The position numbers and the translations under genes are program-made. Source: an uncultured bacterium (lineage in GTDB: Bacteria > Cyanobacteriota > Vampirovibrionia > Gastranaerophilales > Gastranaerophilaceae). Taken from it: 64,000 nucleotides of DNA. Under the pieces are notes generated by a model, which saw nothing but the letters and a program-made list of their open reading frames with translations, did no database searches and had not been told where the DNA came from. The number at the start of each line of letters is the position of its first letter. Position 1 is the stretch's first letter. Shown here piece after piece: positions 43,735-52,150 of this stretch. The stretch lies in NCBI GenBank assembly GCA_902464375.1, contig CABQIM010000001.1:1-64000 (forward strand), written 5' to 3'.

Positions 43735-43856
43735 CGTCATTGCGAGAAAATTTAGACTTTGTTCTTGCAGTACAACGAAAAACTTTGAGGATTTTCGTGG
43801 CAATCTAGAAATTAATTACATTAGATTACTTCGTCACTAAAGTTCCTCATAATAAC
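43735..43856. repeat. Dispersed repeat, copy 4 (inverted)
   Basis: Starts CGTCATTGCGAGAAAATTTA, includes ATTTTCGTGGCAATCTAG and ends TTACTTCGTCACTAAAGTTC. It lies in the opposite orientation to the copy at 16621 (which has TAGTGATGAAGTAATC). Confidence 0.75.
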
Positions 43857-43905
43857 ACAGCGCAAGACTACAAGCTTAGAGTTTGATATACATTTATCCG
43901 CGCGA

Positions 43906-44568
43906 CTACTGTACATCAATAAACTTATGCACTTGCGGAATCAAACGAACTTTTTTATAATATTTTAAAGCCTTATCCAAAACTTTTTCCATAAAATCTG
44001 ATTTAACTTCCGGTATAACACCATTCATTTTAGGTTGCAGAACAAGCTCTATATCATACTTGCTACAAAGCTCACATGCCTGTTTTATTTCATCATCAGT
44101 TACGTCCTTACCAAAAACAACTTTTGCAAAGAGAATTTGCTTTGAAGCAATATTAAAAAACTTGTCATGTTCCTTCCACAAAGGCTTTAGTCCAGTACAG
44201 CTTGACAGTTTTATATCCGCTGAAATATAAGTGACAGAATCAATAATTTCAGCTAATTCCTTATTAAGCGTTCCATTGGTTTCTAAGTATATAGGAAGTT
44301 CACATTTTGGCAAAAATTCTTTCATAAATTTCACATTCAAAAGTGGCTCTCCGCCTGTTAATGATACGGAATGACAATCCAAATTATCATTAACAATATT
44401 TGCTAACTCATTTGCTGAATACTTTTTAGAATCACTTACACCAAATTCTGTATCGCAATAATTGCAATTTAGATTACATCCACAAAATCTTATAAATAAT
44501 TGTTTATACCCGATATATGGTCCTTCGCCTTGAATTGATGCGAAAATTTCTTTTATACTAGCTTCCAT
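43906..44568 (-). CDS. queE: 7-carboxy-7-deazaguanine synthase
   Basis: Radical SAM enzyme of queuosine biosynthesis that converts carboxy-tetrahydropterin to 7-carboxy-7-deazaguanine. The N-terminal IFASIQGEGPYIGYKQLFIR is diagnostic; the 4Fe-4S cysteines are Cys31, Cys35 and Cys38 (CNLNCNYCDTEF), and SLTGGEPLL is the SAM-binding GGEP motif. 220 residues is normal. It follows the DnaJ-like gene by 6 bases on the same strand. No other queuosine genes lie in the window. Confidence 0.95.
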   Translation of the reverse strand: MEASIKEIFASIQGEGPYIGYKQLFIRFCGCNLNCNYCDTEFGVSDSKKYSANELANIVNDNLDCHSVSLTGGEPLLNVKFMKEFLPKCELPIYLETNGTLNKELAEIIDSVTYISADIKLSSCTGLKPLWKEHDKFFNIASKQILFAKVVFGKDVTDDEIKQACELCSKYDIELVLQPKMNGVIPEVKSDFMEKVLDKALKYYKKVRLIPQVHKFIDVQ

Positions 44569-44574
44569 TGATGA

Positions 44575-45555
44575 TTAAAATACCCTTTTACCACCTCGCA
44601 ATTCCTGTAATTTTTTATACAAATCAATTTCTTCTACAGACAAATCTTGAGGAATTTGAATTTCTACAGTTACTATCATATCACCAATTTTATCATTTTG
44701 CTTAATTCCGCAGCCTGAAAGACGAATTTTTTGTCCGTTCTTTGTATTCGGAGCAATTTTTAGAGAAACATTACCTATTAGAGTTGATATTATAATTTCG
44801 GTTCCTAAAACAGCTTCATATGGTGCTAGCGGAATATTTTTTAGAATATTTAACCCATCTGTTTTATAATTTTGCGGTTCTCTAATATGAATCGTTAAGT
44901 ACAAATCACCATTGCGACCACCATTTTTACCCTTTTCACCTTCTTCCGCCAATCTGATTTTTGAACCATCTTTTATACCGGCAGGTATTTTCACACTAAA
45001 TCTTTTATAAGAAGAAATATCCCCTTTTCCTTTGCAATAAGAACATTTATTACCATTTACAAATTTCCTTCCGCCACAATTTGGACATACTTGAGTTTGA
45101 AGCATATTGATAACTTTTGTAGTTCCACTAATAGCTTCAAACACAGAAATTTCAACATCAGAGAAAATGTCTTCACCACGTTTTGGTGTTTTAATCTCTT
45201 TTTTAGGCTTAAAAAATTCTTCCCAATTAAAAGAGCTGGTTCTCTTTTCGTGCTGTGTTTCTTTGAAATTAGGATTTGTTGTATTTTTGTTGTATGTTGT
45301 ACTTTTTTCAGTAGTCTTTGTTTGTTGACTGCTATAATTATAAAATTTTCTGGCTTTATCATAATCAGCTTTCTTTACAGAATTTGAGAGGATTTCGTAA
45401 GCTTCATTAATTTCTTTGAATTTTGCAATAATATCAGGAGAATTGCCTGCCACATCAGGGTGCCACTTGCGAGCTAGCTTTCTGTATGCACACTTGATTT
45501 CATCCTGTGTCGAAAATTCTTCAATATCTAAAATTTTATAATAATCTTTAGTCAT
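44575..45555 (-). CDS. DnaJ-like co-chaperone with half zinc finger
   Basis: 326 residues. J domain ~1-66 with HPD at 32-34, a linker rich in Thr, Lys and Asn (~70-110), the beta-rich DnaJ_C start (GEDIFSDVEISVFEAISGTTKVI), then only two zinc-finger CxxC modules (CPNCGG and CSYCKGKG) instead of the four in DnaJ, and the C-terminal substrate domain. It stimulates a DnaK partner. The reduced finger sets it between DnaJ and CbpA types. AGGAT lies before the ATG, and queE follows closely. Confidence 0.88.
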   Translation of the reverse strand: MTKDYYKILDIEEFSTQDEIKCAYRKLARKWHPDVAGNSPDIIAKFKEINEAYEILSNSVKKADYDKARKFYNYSSQQTKTTEKSTTYNKNTTNPNFKETQHEKRTSSFNWEEFFKPKKEIKTPKRGEDIFSDVEISVFEAISGTTKVINMLQTQVCPNCGGRKFVNGNKCSYCKGKGDISSYKRFSVKIPAGIKDGSKIRLAEEGEKGKNGGRNGDLYLTIHIREPQNYKTDGLNILKNIPLAPYEAVLGTEIIISTLIGNVSLKIAPNTKNGQKIRLSGCGIKQNDKIGDMIVTVEIQIPQDLSVEEIDLYKKLQELRGGKRVF

Positions 45556-45654
45556 ATCCTAAATTTAATGATTGGAATATAAAAGTCAACATTTAGTCGG
45601 ATATAAATTTATTACCTATTGAAAATGGTTTATAATAATGATATCATCAGTGTT

Positions 45655-46026
45655 ATGATTAAGAAGGGTTTATTATTATTTTTATCGGCATTTTTAATTT
45701 TACCGTCTTTTGCGGGAGAAGTTGAAAATGCAATCAACAAAGGTCATAATGTATTTTTATATTTGTACACGCCAGATTGCAAATATTGCAAAATATATTC
45801 ACCAATGTATAATAAATTAATGAAAGCACATAATGGTGAATTTTCGTTCATAAAAGTTGACGCTTCAACAAATTACGGTCGAAAATTGATGTATGAATAT
45901 AGAGGTGGCTACGTTCCTTACGTAGTTATGATAAACAGCAAAAAGCATAAAGCTATGCAAATATTACCAGACTGTTTAATGGACACAGTGTGTACTGAAA
46001 ACGAAATGAAAAGATTTAGAAATTAG
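45655..46026 (+). CDS. Exported thioredoxin-like protein
   Basis: 123 residues with signal peptide MIKKGLLLFLSAFLILPSFA. The mature part is a thioredoxin fold: FLYLYTPDCKYCKIYSP with CxxC at 42-45, FSFIKVDAS, and a cis-Pro region GGYVPYVVMINS. It is probably a periplasmic disulphide reductase or similar. The start is taken at MIKKG; the longer TTG-initiated ORF would include the promoter. A TATCAT box ends seven bases before the ATG, and no Shine-Dalgarno is seen. rfbA follows 8 bp on. Confidence 0.85.
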   Translation: MIKKGLLLFLSAFLILPSFAGEVENAINKGHNVFLYLYTPDCKYCKIYSPMYNKLMKAHNGEFSFIKVDASTNYGRKLMYEYRGGYVPYVVMINSKKHKAMQILPDCLMDTVCTENEMKRFRN

Positions 46027-46034
46027 GAGGGAAT

Positions 46035-46928
46035 ATGAAAGGTATCGTTTTAGCAGGAGGAGCAGGAACAAGATTATATCCGGCATCACAGCCAATATCT
46101 AAAATATTACTTCCTATTTACGATAAACCAATGATTTATTATCCGCTATCAACACTTATGCTTGCGGGGATTAAAGATATTTTGATTATTACCAATGAGT
46201 CTGATTATGATAATTTTATCAAACTTCTCGGTGACGGTTCTCAGTATGGTTTAAATTTGCAATACCGAATCCAATATGTACAAAGAGGTATCGCAGATGC
46301 ATTTTTAATTGCAGAAGATTTTATTGATGGAGAAGACGTGGCATTAATTCTTGGTGACAACATTTTCCATGGTCATGGTTTCTCTACTATTATGAAAGAT
46401 GCGTTAAAAAAACATTGCGGAGCAACGGTATTCGGATATACGGTAAAAGATCCAGAAAGATTTGGTGTAGTCGAATTTGACAGCAATAATAAAGCAATTT
46501 CTTTAGAAGAAAAACCGGCAAATCCGAAATCTAATTATGCTGTAACCGGTTTGTATTTCTATGATAACAAAGTTTGCGATTACGCAAAACTTCTTAAACC
46601 ATCCAAGCGCGGTGAATTGGAGATTACTGACCTTAATAAAATGTATCTTGAAAAAGGCGAACTTAATGTCGAGATTCTTGGTAGAGGTTTTGCTTGGCTT
46701 GATACAGGAACGCACGATTCCATGTTACAAGCAAGTTTGTTTGTTCAAACAATGGAGCTAAATAAAGGTGTAAAGATTTCTTGTTTGGAAGAAATTGCTT
46801 ACAACCAAGGTTTTATTTCAAAAGAAGAACTTTTGAATAAAATCGAAAAATACGGTTACAAGAATGAATATTACAATTATGTCCGCACTGTTATAGAACA
46901 TCCAGATTTGATTGCTACGGGAGTGTAA
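46035..46928 (+). CDS. rfbA: Glucose-1-phosphate thymidylyltransferase
   Basis: First enzyme of dTDP-sugar synthesis. N-terminal GIVLAGGAGTRLYP is the nucleotide-binding loop; KILLPIYDKPMIYYPLSTLM, LGDNIFHGHG, SLEEKPANPKSNYAVTGLYFYD, and GFAWLDTGTHDSML are all RfbA/RmlA hallmarks. 297 residues, full length. GGAGGG precedes the ATG. Other dTDP-rhamnose genes are not in the window; the product feeds surface polysaccharide. Confidence 0.96.
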   Translation: MKGIVLAGGAGTRLYPASQPISKILLPIYDKPMIYYPLSTLMLAGIKDILIITNESDYDNFIKLLGDGSQYGLNLQYRIQYVQRGIADAFLIAEDFIDGEDVALILGDNIFHGHGFSTIMKDALKKHCGATVFGYTVKDPERFGVVEFDSNNKAISLEEKPANPKSNYAVTGLYFYDNKVCDYAKLLKPSKRGELEITDLNKMYLEKGELNVEILGRGFAWLDTGTHDSMLQASLFVQTMELNKGVKISCLEEIAYNQGFISKEELLNKIEKYGYKNEYYNYVRTVIEHPDLIATGV

Positions 46929-46933
46929 AATAG

Positions 46934-47188
46934 TTGTCTAAAAGAATTTTACTAACATTATTATTTTTGTTAATGATATCTACCAGTGTTTATTCAGCAT
47001 CTATCAATGCTGCGGCATATCGCACAATGCAAATGCAAACTTATCAAAGACAGCAATATCGAGCTAGAATGAATCAAAGACAAACTCCTTATTGGCAAGC
47101 CCAATCAAATTATCAGACAAGAAATAAAATGTATACAAGCTATCCAAGTTCGCAGTATAATATCAATCAGTACGGTGGATATAGATAA
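46934..47188 (+). CDS. Small exported Gln/Tyr-rich protein
   Basis: 84 residues beginning at TTG. Signal peptide (SKRILLTLLFLLMISTSVYSA), then a low-complexity mature part rich in Gln, Tyr, Arg, Asn and Met (MQMQTYQRQQYRARMNQRQ; ends NINQYGGYR). GGGAG lies 9 bases before the TTG. It is 5 bp after rfbA, and its stop overlaps the next ATG by one base, so it is in the same transcript. Unknown; a disordered periplasmic or surface protein is likely. Confidence 0.65.
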   Translation: MSKRILLTLLFLLMISTSVYSASINAAAYRTMQMQTYQRQQYRARMNQRQTPYWQAQSNYQTRNKMYTSYPSSQYNINQYGGYR

Positions 47189-48606
47189 TGATAAATATTG
47201 ATTGTATTACACTTAAACATTTTTTTGAAGAAAACATTGATTTTATAATCGGAGCAAGACTCCAAAAGATTCAACAACCTACAAGAAGGGATTTTGTACT
47301 TTCACTCAGAAATAATGGTGAAGGAAGAAAATTATACATAAACATTTCTCCGCAGACATATCACATATGTTTTATGTCGAAAGACAACGAAGAAAAACGA
47401 AACTTAGCAATTCCTAAACATCCTCCAATGTTTTGTATGTTGCTAAGAAAGTATTTAGAAGGCTGCCGAATTGCTGATGCGCTAGTCGTTGAAAACGAGA
47501 GAATTATTGAATTTCATTTTGAAACGATGGATGAACTGTCGCAAAAGCGTTCACTTTGTTTGTGTGTTGAACTTATGGGAAAACACTCAAATGTAATCTT
47601 ATATGATAGAGAAAATTCGATTATTATCGGTTGCGCTCACAATGTCGGAGTAGAAAAAAGCCGATATAGAGAACTTCAAGGCGGATTAAAATATATTTAT
47701 CCTCCAACAAGCCCCAATATACCAACAGAAAGTTTATTGGCTAAACTTAACCAAACAAACTTACCTGCAAATAGTGTAATTGATGATTATTACGCGAATT
47801 TACAAGAAGAAAATAACATAAAAAATGAGCGCCATAGACTTTTGGCAATTGTTAATCCGAAGCTAAAGAAGGTAAAAGGTTCTATTGATAAAATTACCGT
47901 TCTTTTAAAAAAACGCGATAATACAGAAAAATATAAACTTTACGGAGAGCTTTTAACGGCAAATTTATACCAGAAAAAAGATTATCAGAAAAATATTGAA
48001 GTTTTTGATTATATAAACAATCAAAATATCACAATTGAACTTGATGAAACAAAAACGCTTAATGAAAATGCACAAAGGTATTTTAAGCTTTATACAAAAT
48101 CAAAAATAACCAAAGAAAAATCTTTTGAAATGTTAAATGGCTTAAATATGGAAAAAGATTATCTGGAAAACTTGATTTATAGTATTGAAGAAGCCAAAAA
48201 CATAAAAGATTTTGAAGAAATTAAAGCTGAATTACAACTAGATGAAATTAAGCCTAAAAAACAAGAAAAATCAGAACTGCTAAAACTAAATATTAATGGA
48301 TTTGATGTTTTTGTCGGCAGAAATAATAAGCAAAATGATTATATTATTTCTAAGCTTGCTAAAGATGAGGATATCTGGTTCCATGCAAGATTATGCGCTG
48401 GCTCACACGTATTACTTAAATTTAATGGCATTCAACCAGGCGAAGAAGTCTTATTTGAATGTTGTAAACTTGCACGCGAATATTCATCTGCAAAACAGCC
48501 ATCTAAGGTCGGAATAATTTATACACAAGCAAAATATTTGCGCAAACCTCCGGCTGCACCATTAGGGTATGTTACATATAAAAATGAAAAAGAAGTTTTA
48601 GTGTAA
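47188..48606 (+). CDS. rqcH: NFACT-family protein, RqcH-like
   Basis: 472 residues. NFACT-N-like start (CITLKHFFEENIDFIIGARLQKIQQPTRRDFVLSLR), the conserved ELMGKHSNVILYD, a coiled-coil middle (~230-330) and the NFACT-R domain (GRNNKQNDYIISKLAKDEDIWFHARLCAGSHV). This architecture matches bacterial RqcH, which binds obstructed 50S subunits and adds C-terminal alanine tails in ribosome rescue; older names are fibronectin-binding protein. Slightly shorter than B. subtilis RqcH. Translationally coupled to the small secreted gene upstream. Confidence 0.88.
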   Translation: MINIDCITLKHFFEENIDFIIGARLQKIQQPTRRDFVLSLRNNGEGRKLYINISPQTYHICFMSKDNEEKRNLAIPKHPPMFCMLLRKYLEGCRIADALVVENERIIEFHFETMDELSQKRSLCLCVELMGKHSNVILYDRENSIIIGCAHNVGVEKSRYRELQGGLKYIYPPTSPNIPTESLLAKLNQTNLPANSVIDDYYANLQEENNIKNERHRLLAIVNPKLKKVKGSIDKITVLLKKRDNTEKYKLYGELLTANLYQKKDYQKNIEVFDYINNQNITIELDETKTLNENAQRYFKLYTKSKITKEKSFEMLNGLNMEKDYLENLIYSIEEAKNIKDFEEIKAELQLDEIKPKKQEKSELLKLNINGFDVFVGRNNKQNDYIISKLAKDEDIWFHARLCAGSHVLLKFNGIQPGEEVLFECCKLAREYSSAKQPSKVGIIYTQAKYLRKPPAAPLGYVTYKNEKEVLV

Positions 48607-48752
48607 TTTGCTTTATTTTTGTAACAAATTGTTACGCAAAACAAGAAAAAGTGTAAAATATACAAATTTTTTGTTTTTTATAGTAATATATAGAAGTTAG
48701 TAAAAGTTATTAATTGATGCGAATAGCATCTTTGGAAAAGGAGGCACATGAA

Positions 48753-49211
48753 TTGACAATTGTATCATCTTCACTTGACGAGCTAGAAAAACAAAACTTG
48801 GACAGAGTAAACTTAGGACAACACGTTCTTGCAGAATTTTTTGAATGTGATCCAAATATATTAAATAGTAATGATAAAGTAGAAAAGTACATGATAGAAG
48901 CTGCTCTTGAGTGCGGTGCGACAATCGTTCAAAAGTGCTTTCATATGTTTAATCCATATGGCGTTAGCGGTGTAGTTATTATTTCTGAAAGCCACTTGGC
49001 AATTCATACTTGGCCAGAATTAGGTTATGCTGCTGTTGACTTATTCACTTGCGGTACAAAATGTGACCCTAAAGTTGCTTATGAATTCTTGAAAAAGAAA
49101 TTCAACTCTAAAAAAGCTTCTTTTACAGAACTAAAAAGAGGTATCATTGATAGAGAAACCTTAAAATTGGCTGAACAACCTTTTGAAATTGCAGAACAAT
49201 TTGAAGAATAA
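48753..49211 (+). CDS. speD: S-adenosylmethionine decarboxylase proenzyme
   Basis: Pyruvoyl enzyme of spermidine synthesis (bacterial SpeD class 1B). Self-cleavage is expected before Ser80 in SESHLAIHTWPE; His85 and Cys100 take the places of T. maritima His68 and Cys83. I place the start at TTG 48753, eight bases after AAAGGAGG; an ATG-AAT-TGA mini-ORF overlaps it in another frame. About 30 residues longer than the minimal family because of an N-terminal helix. A strong terminator follows. Confidence 0.93.
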   Translation: MTIVSSSLDELEKQNLDRVNLGQHVLAEFFECDPNILNSNDKVEKYMIEAALECGATIVQKCFHMFNPYGVSGVVIISESHLAIHTWPELGYAAVDLFTCGTKCDPKVAYEFLKKKFNSKKASFTELKRGIIDRETLKLAEQPFEIAEQFEE

Positions 49212-49227
49212 TAATTTATATAATAAC

Positions 49228-49265
49228 AAAACAAAGAGGCTTGCAGTGGCAAGCCTCTTTGTTTT
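49228..49265 (+). terminator. Terminator after speD
   Basis: 17-bp perfect stem (49228-49244 with 49249-49265), core AAAGAGGCTTGC/GCAAGCCTCTTT, then Ts. Confidence 0.92.
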
Positions 49266-49324
49266 TTACAGAAATGCAATCTTTCTTTACATTATAGCAA
49301 TTTTAGTAAATTTATTGTTTTATA

Positions 49325-49330
49325 TATAAT
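49325..49330 (+). promoter_or_regulatory. TATAAT box just upstream of the M16 peptidase ATG
   Basis: TATAAT, then GTATGGTT, then ATG at 49339. The earlier ATG (49333) is too close to the box to be in the transcript. There is no Shine-Dalgarno; leaderless start proposed. Confidence 0.5.
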
Positions 49331-49338
49331 GTATGGTT

Positions 49339-52107
49339 ATGAAAGTTGGTAATATTCAAAGCGTATTTTTTAGGGGTAAAACTGACACTAAAAAAGATGT
49401 TCAATCTAATGTCACTTACCCGCAAATTCGTGAGTTATCTGGTATAACTCCGGATTTTAGCGTGAAATTACCACAACAATACACAAAATTACCTACCGTA
49501 GAATTAGATAATGGGTTAAAAATACACCAATACAAACTTGCGAACGGATATAGAGTATCCGTCGTACCAATGGAAAATTCTCCTGCTGTTGTAAAAAGCT
49601 ACGTTAATGTAGGCTCTATGAATGAGACTGGTGACATAAAAGGAATTAGCCACTTTTTAGAACACATGGCTTTCAATGGCACAAATGGTGAAAATGGACA
49701 TGAGAAATTAGAAGTCGGAGATTCTTTCAAAAAGATTGATGAACTTGGCGGTTGGGCTAATGCAAGTACTAATTATGCTATAACAGATTATGTAAATTCG
49801 ACTCCGCAGCTTGGAGATAATGATTTGGAGAAACAAATCAAAATTATTGCTGCAATGGGAGAAGATTTAAAACTATCTGATGATATGATTGCAAAAGAGA
49901 AGCATCCGGTTTGCTCTGAAATCAACATGATACTCGATGACCCACAAACTATTGCAATGGATCAGACAGTTAGAACATTATTTAATATCAAGAATCCTGC
50001 AGATGAGTTAGTTGGCGGCAGCGTCAAGCATATCAAAAATTTAACAAGAAAAGATGTAGTAGATTATTATAACAAGTACTACACGCCTGATAATATGAAT
50101 ATCGTTGTTACTGGTGATGTTAATCCGGAAGAAGTCATAAAGCTTGTTGCAAAAAATTTCAACTCTAATAAAAAGCCACAGGGAGGTAAGTTTGTCGAAA
50201 AATTAAGCCCTATCGAAAAGACCGTAAGAAAAGATTTTGTTAATGATAAAGCAAAATCTACAGAAGTAATTCTTGGTTTTGCAGGTCCTAGAAGTAATAA
50301 TGCCAGAGAAAAAGTCATCTTTGATGTTGCAAAGGCTTATTTAATGTCATATTCAGTAGGATTAAGGCAGAATTTAAAACAATATAATGCTCATCCTTAC
50401 ATTGATAGCGAAAAAATCAGTACCAATTTATATGAACCAAATATGGCTTATATAGCTTGTAACACTGCAGATAATAATTCAGAAAAAGTTTTGCATACAA
50501 TTTTTGATGCAATATCATCTGCACCAAAACCTGATACAGAAGTTTTGAAAGAAATTAAACAGCGAATATTAAAAGCCAAAGAAAATGCAATGGAATTCTC
50601 GTCAGATGTTAATAACATCGTTGGAAACGCAGTTTTGAACCAAAATTTAGATTACATATCTAACTATAACAGCATATTAGCAAGTATTACACCAGAAGAT
50701 GTTCAAGATGGTGTAAAAAAATACTTTGACATTAATAAGACAGCTATAACTCTTGTACACCCGCAACAAACAAATGCACCAACTTTTAAAGGTAAAACTA
50801 ATCGTAAACCGATAAATACAAATAATATTAAGGAATGCAAATTAGATAATAATTACAATTTGGGATTGTGTAAAACTAAAAATAATAATATTCAGTACAA
50901 TTTGGATTTACAATTGAATAAACCATACAACAAAAAAGCCGGTGTTATTGAAGTTTTTGATATGATGCTGGGAATGGGAACTGCATCTAAAGACGAAAAT
51001 GAATTCAGCAGATTCAAAGAAAAAAATAATTTAAGTTTAGTTAGCAGCGTGACTTCTAAAAGCTTAAATTTAGTTTCTACAGCAGGATTTGAAGGTCGAA
51101 AGTTAGCTTACGAGAACCTAAAACAGCTTCTTTATGAACCAAGACTTACAGAAGAAAATCTAGCTAAAGCAAAAGAAAAAATTAGAGATTTTATAACTAG
51201 AAAACAAGATAGCGCATATGGATTATATTTGAATGCAGATGCGAAAAATAATCCATATGATTTTTCAGATACCGAAATCTTAAATAATTTAAATAACATC
51301 ACTTTAGCAGATATAAAAGATTGTCAACAATACTTTTTAGAAAATGCTAGAGGTGTAATTACAGCGAATGTTCCGACAGAACATCCGGAAATAGAAGCAG
51401 AAGTTGTAGAGTTTTCTAGTGGATTAAATAGAGTTAAACCAAATAATATTGAATTAGTAAATGTTTATAATCCAAACAGCAAGCCTATTGTATTGAGCAA
51501 AGTAAACAACAATTCTCAGGCTGATATAATGATGGTTCACAAGTTTAAACGCGAAAACTCTATTAAGGATTCAGTTCTTGGAGAACTTACAAATTCTATT
51601 CTTACAAATTCCAGCATTGGGCTATTTAATGTCTTAAGAGAAAAAGAACATTTAGCATATTCTGTTTACTCAAATATAGAAAAAAATGGTGATTTGGGTG
51701 AAATTTCTTGCAACATATTAACAACAACCGATAATAAAGATATTGGTGAAATTTCTTATGAGAATGTTCAAAAGTCGATTGATGGCTTCAAAAAGCAGAT
51801 TAATGAATTAAAGTCTGGTAAGTTTACCGAACAAGATTTAAAGAATGCAAAATTGAGTTTGAAAGCTAATCTTCTCCAAATGGAAGGAACTGACGCCAAA
51901 TTGGGCACACTTAATTTAGGTTTAAATTCAAAATATGGAATAACTTATTCTAATCAACTTTATGACGAGATTGATAAAATTACAAAAGATGACATTTTGA
52001 ATTATGCAGATAAAATATTCAAAAATCCGCCAATATACTCTATTGTAGCAAGTAAAGATACCCTAGAGAACAATAAAGATTATTTGGACGAAATTAAAGA
52101 GGCATAG
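49339..52107 (+). CDS. M16 zinc metallopeptidase with N-terminal FFRG motif
   Basis: 922 residues: two tandem pitrilysin halves as in the M16B/C family. The inverted zinc motif HFLEH (His105, Glu108, His109) sits in GISHFLEHMAFNGT; the third ligand Glu is expected in EKHPVCSEIN about 80 residues on. The C-terminal half (~510-920) has the Phe/Tyr-rich binding pattern (SIGLFNVLREKEHLAYSVYS). FFRG lies at residues 10-13 and there is no signal peptide, unlike most large M16 proteins. Single gene with probable leaderless start. Role in peptide degradation or processing is inferred from the family. Confidence 0.9.
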   Translation: MKVGNIQSVFFRGKTDTKKDVQSNVTYPQIRELSGITPDFSVKLPQQYTKLPTVELDNGLKIHQYKLANGYRVSVVPMENSPAVVKSYVNVGSMNETGDIKGISHFLEHMAFNGTNGENGHEKLEVGDSFKKIDELGGWANASTNYAITDYVNSTPQLGDNDLEKQIKIIAAMGEDLKLSDDMIAKEKHPVCSEINMILDDPQTIAMDQTVRTLFNIKNPADELVGGSVKHIKNLTRKDVVDYYNKYYTPDNMNIVVTGDVNPEEVIKLVAKNFNSNKKPQGGKFVEKLSPIEKTVRKDFVNDKAKSTEVILGFAGPRSNNAREKVIFDVAKAYLMSYSVGLRQNLKQYNAHPYIDSEKISTNLYEPNMAYIACNTADNNSEKVLHTIFDAISSAPKPDTEVLKEIKQRILKAKENAMEFSSDVNNIVGNAVLNQNLDYISNYNSILASITPEDVQDGVKKYFDINKTAITLVHPQQTNAPTFKGKTNRKPINTNNIKECKLDNNYNLGLCKTKNNNIQYNLDLQLNKPYNKKAGVIEVFDMMLGMGTASKDENEFSRFKEKNNLSLVSSVTSKSLNLVSTAGFEGRKLAYENLKQLLYEPRLTEENLAKAKEKIRDFITRKQDSAYGLYLNADAKNNPYDFSDTEILNNLNNITLADIKDCQQYFLENARGVITANVPTEHPEIEAEVVEFSSGLNRVKPNNIELVNVYNPNSKPIVLSKVNNNSQADIMMVHKFKRENSIKDSVLGELTNSILTNSSIGLFNVLREKEHLAYSVYSNIEKNGDLGEISCNILTTTDNKDIGEISYENVQKSIDGFKKQINELKSGKFTEQDLKNAKLSLKANLLQMEGTDAKLGTLNLGLNSKYGITYSNQLYDEIDKITKDDILNYADKIFKNPPIYSIVASKDTLENNKDYLDEIKEA

Positions 52108-52128
52108 TTAAAATAATAACTATGCCTC
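52099..52128. terminator. Hairpin between convergent M16 and valS genes
   Basis: 12-bp perfect stem GAGGCATAGTTA/TAACTATGCCTC that includes the M16 stop codon. It lacks a clear T run, so termination is uncertain. Confidence 0.45.
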
Positions 52129-52150
52129 TAATCATCTATATCTCTACAAA

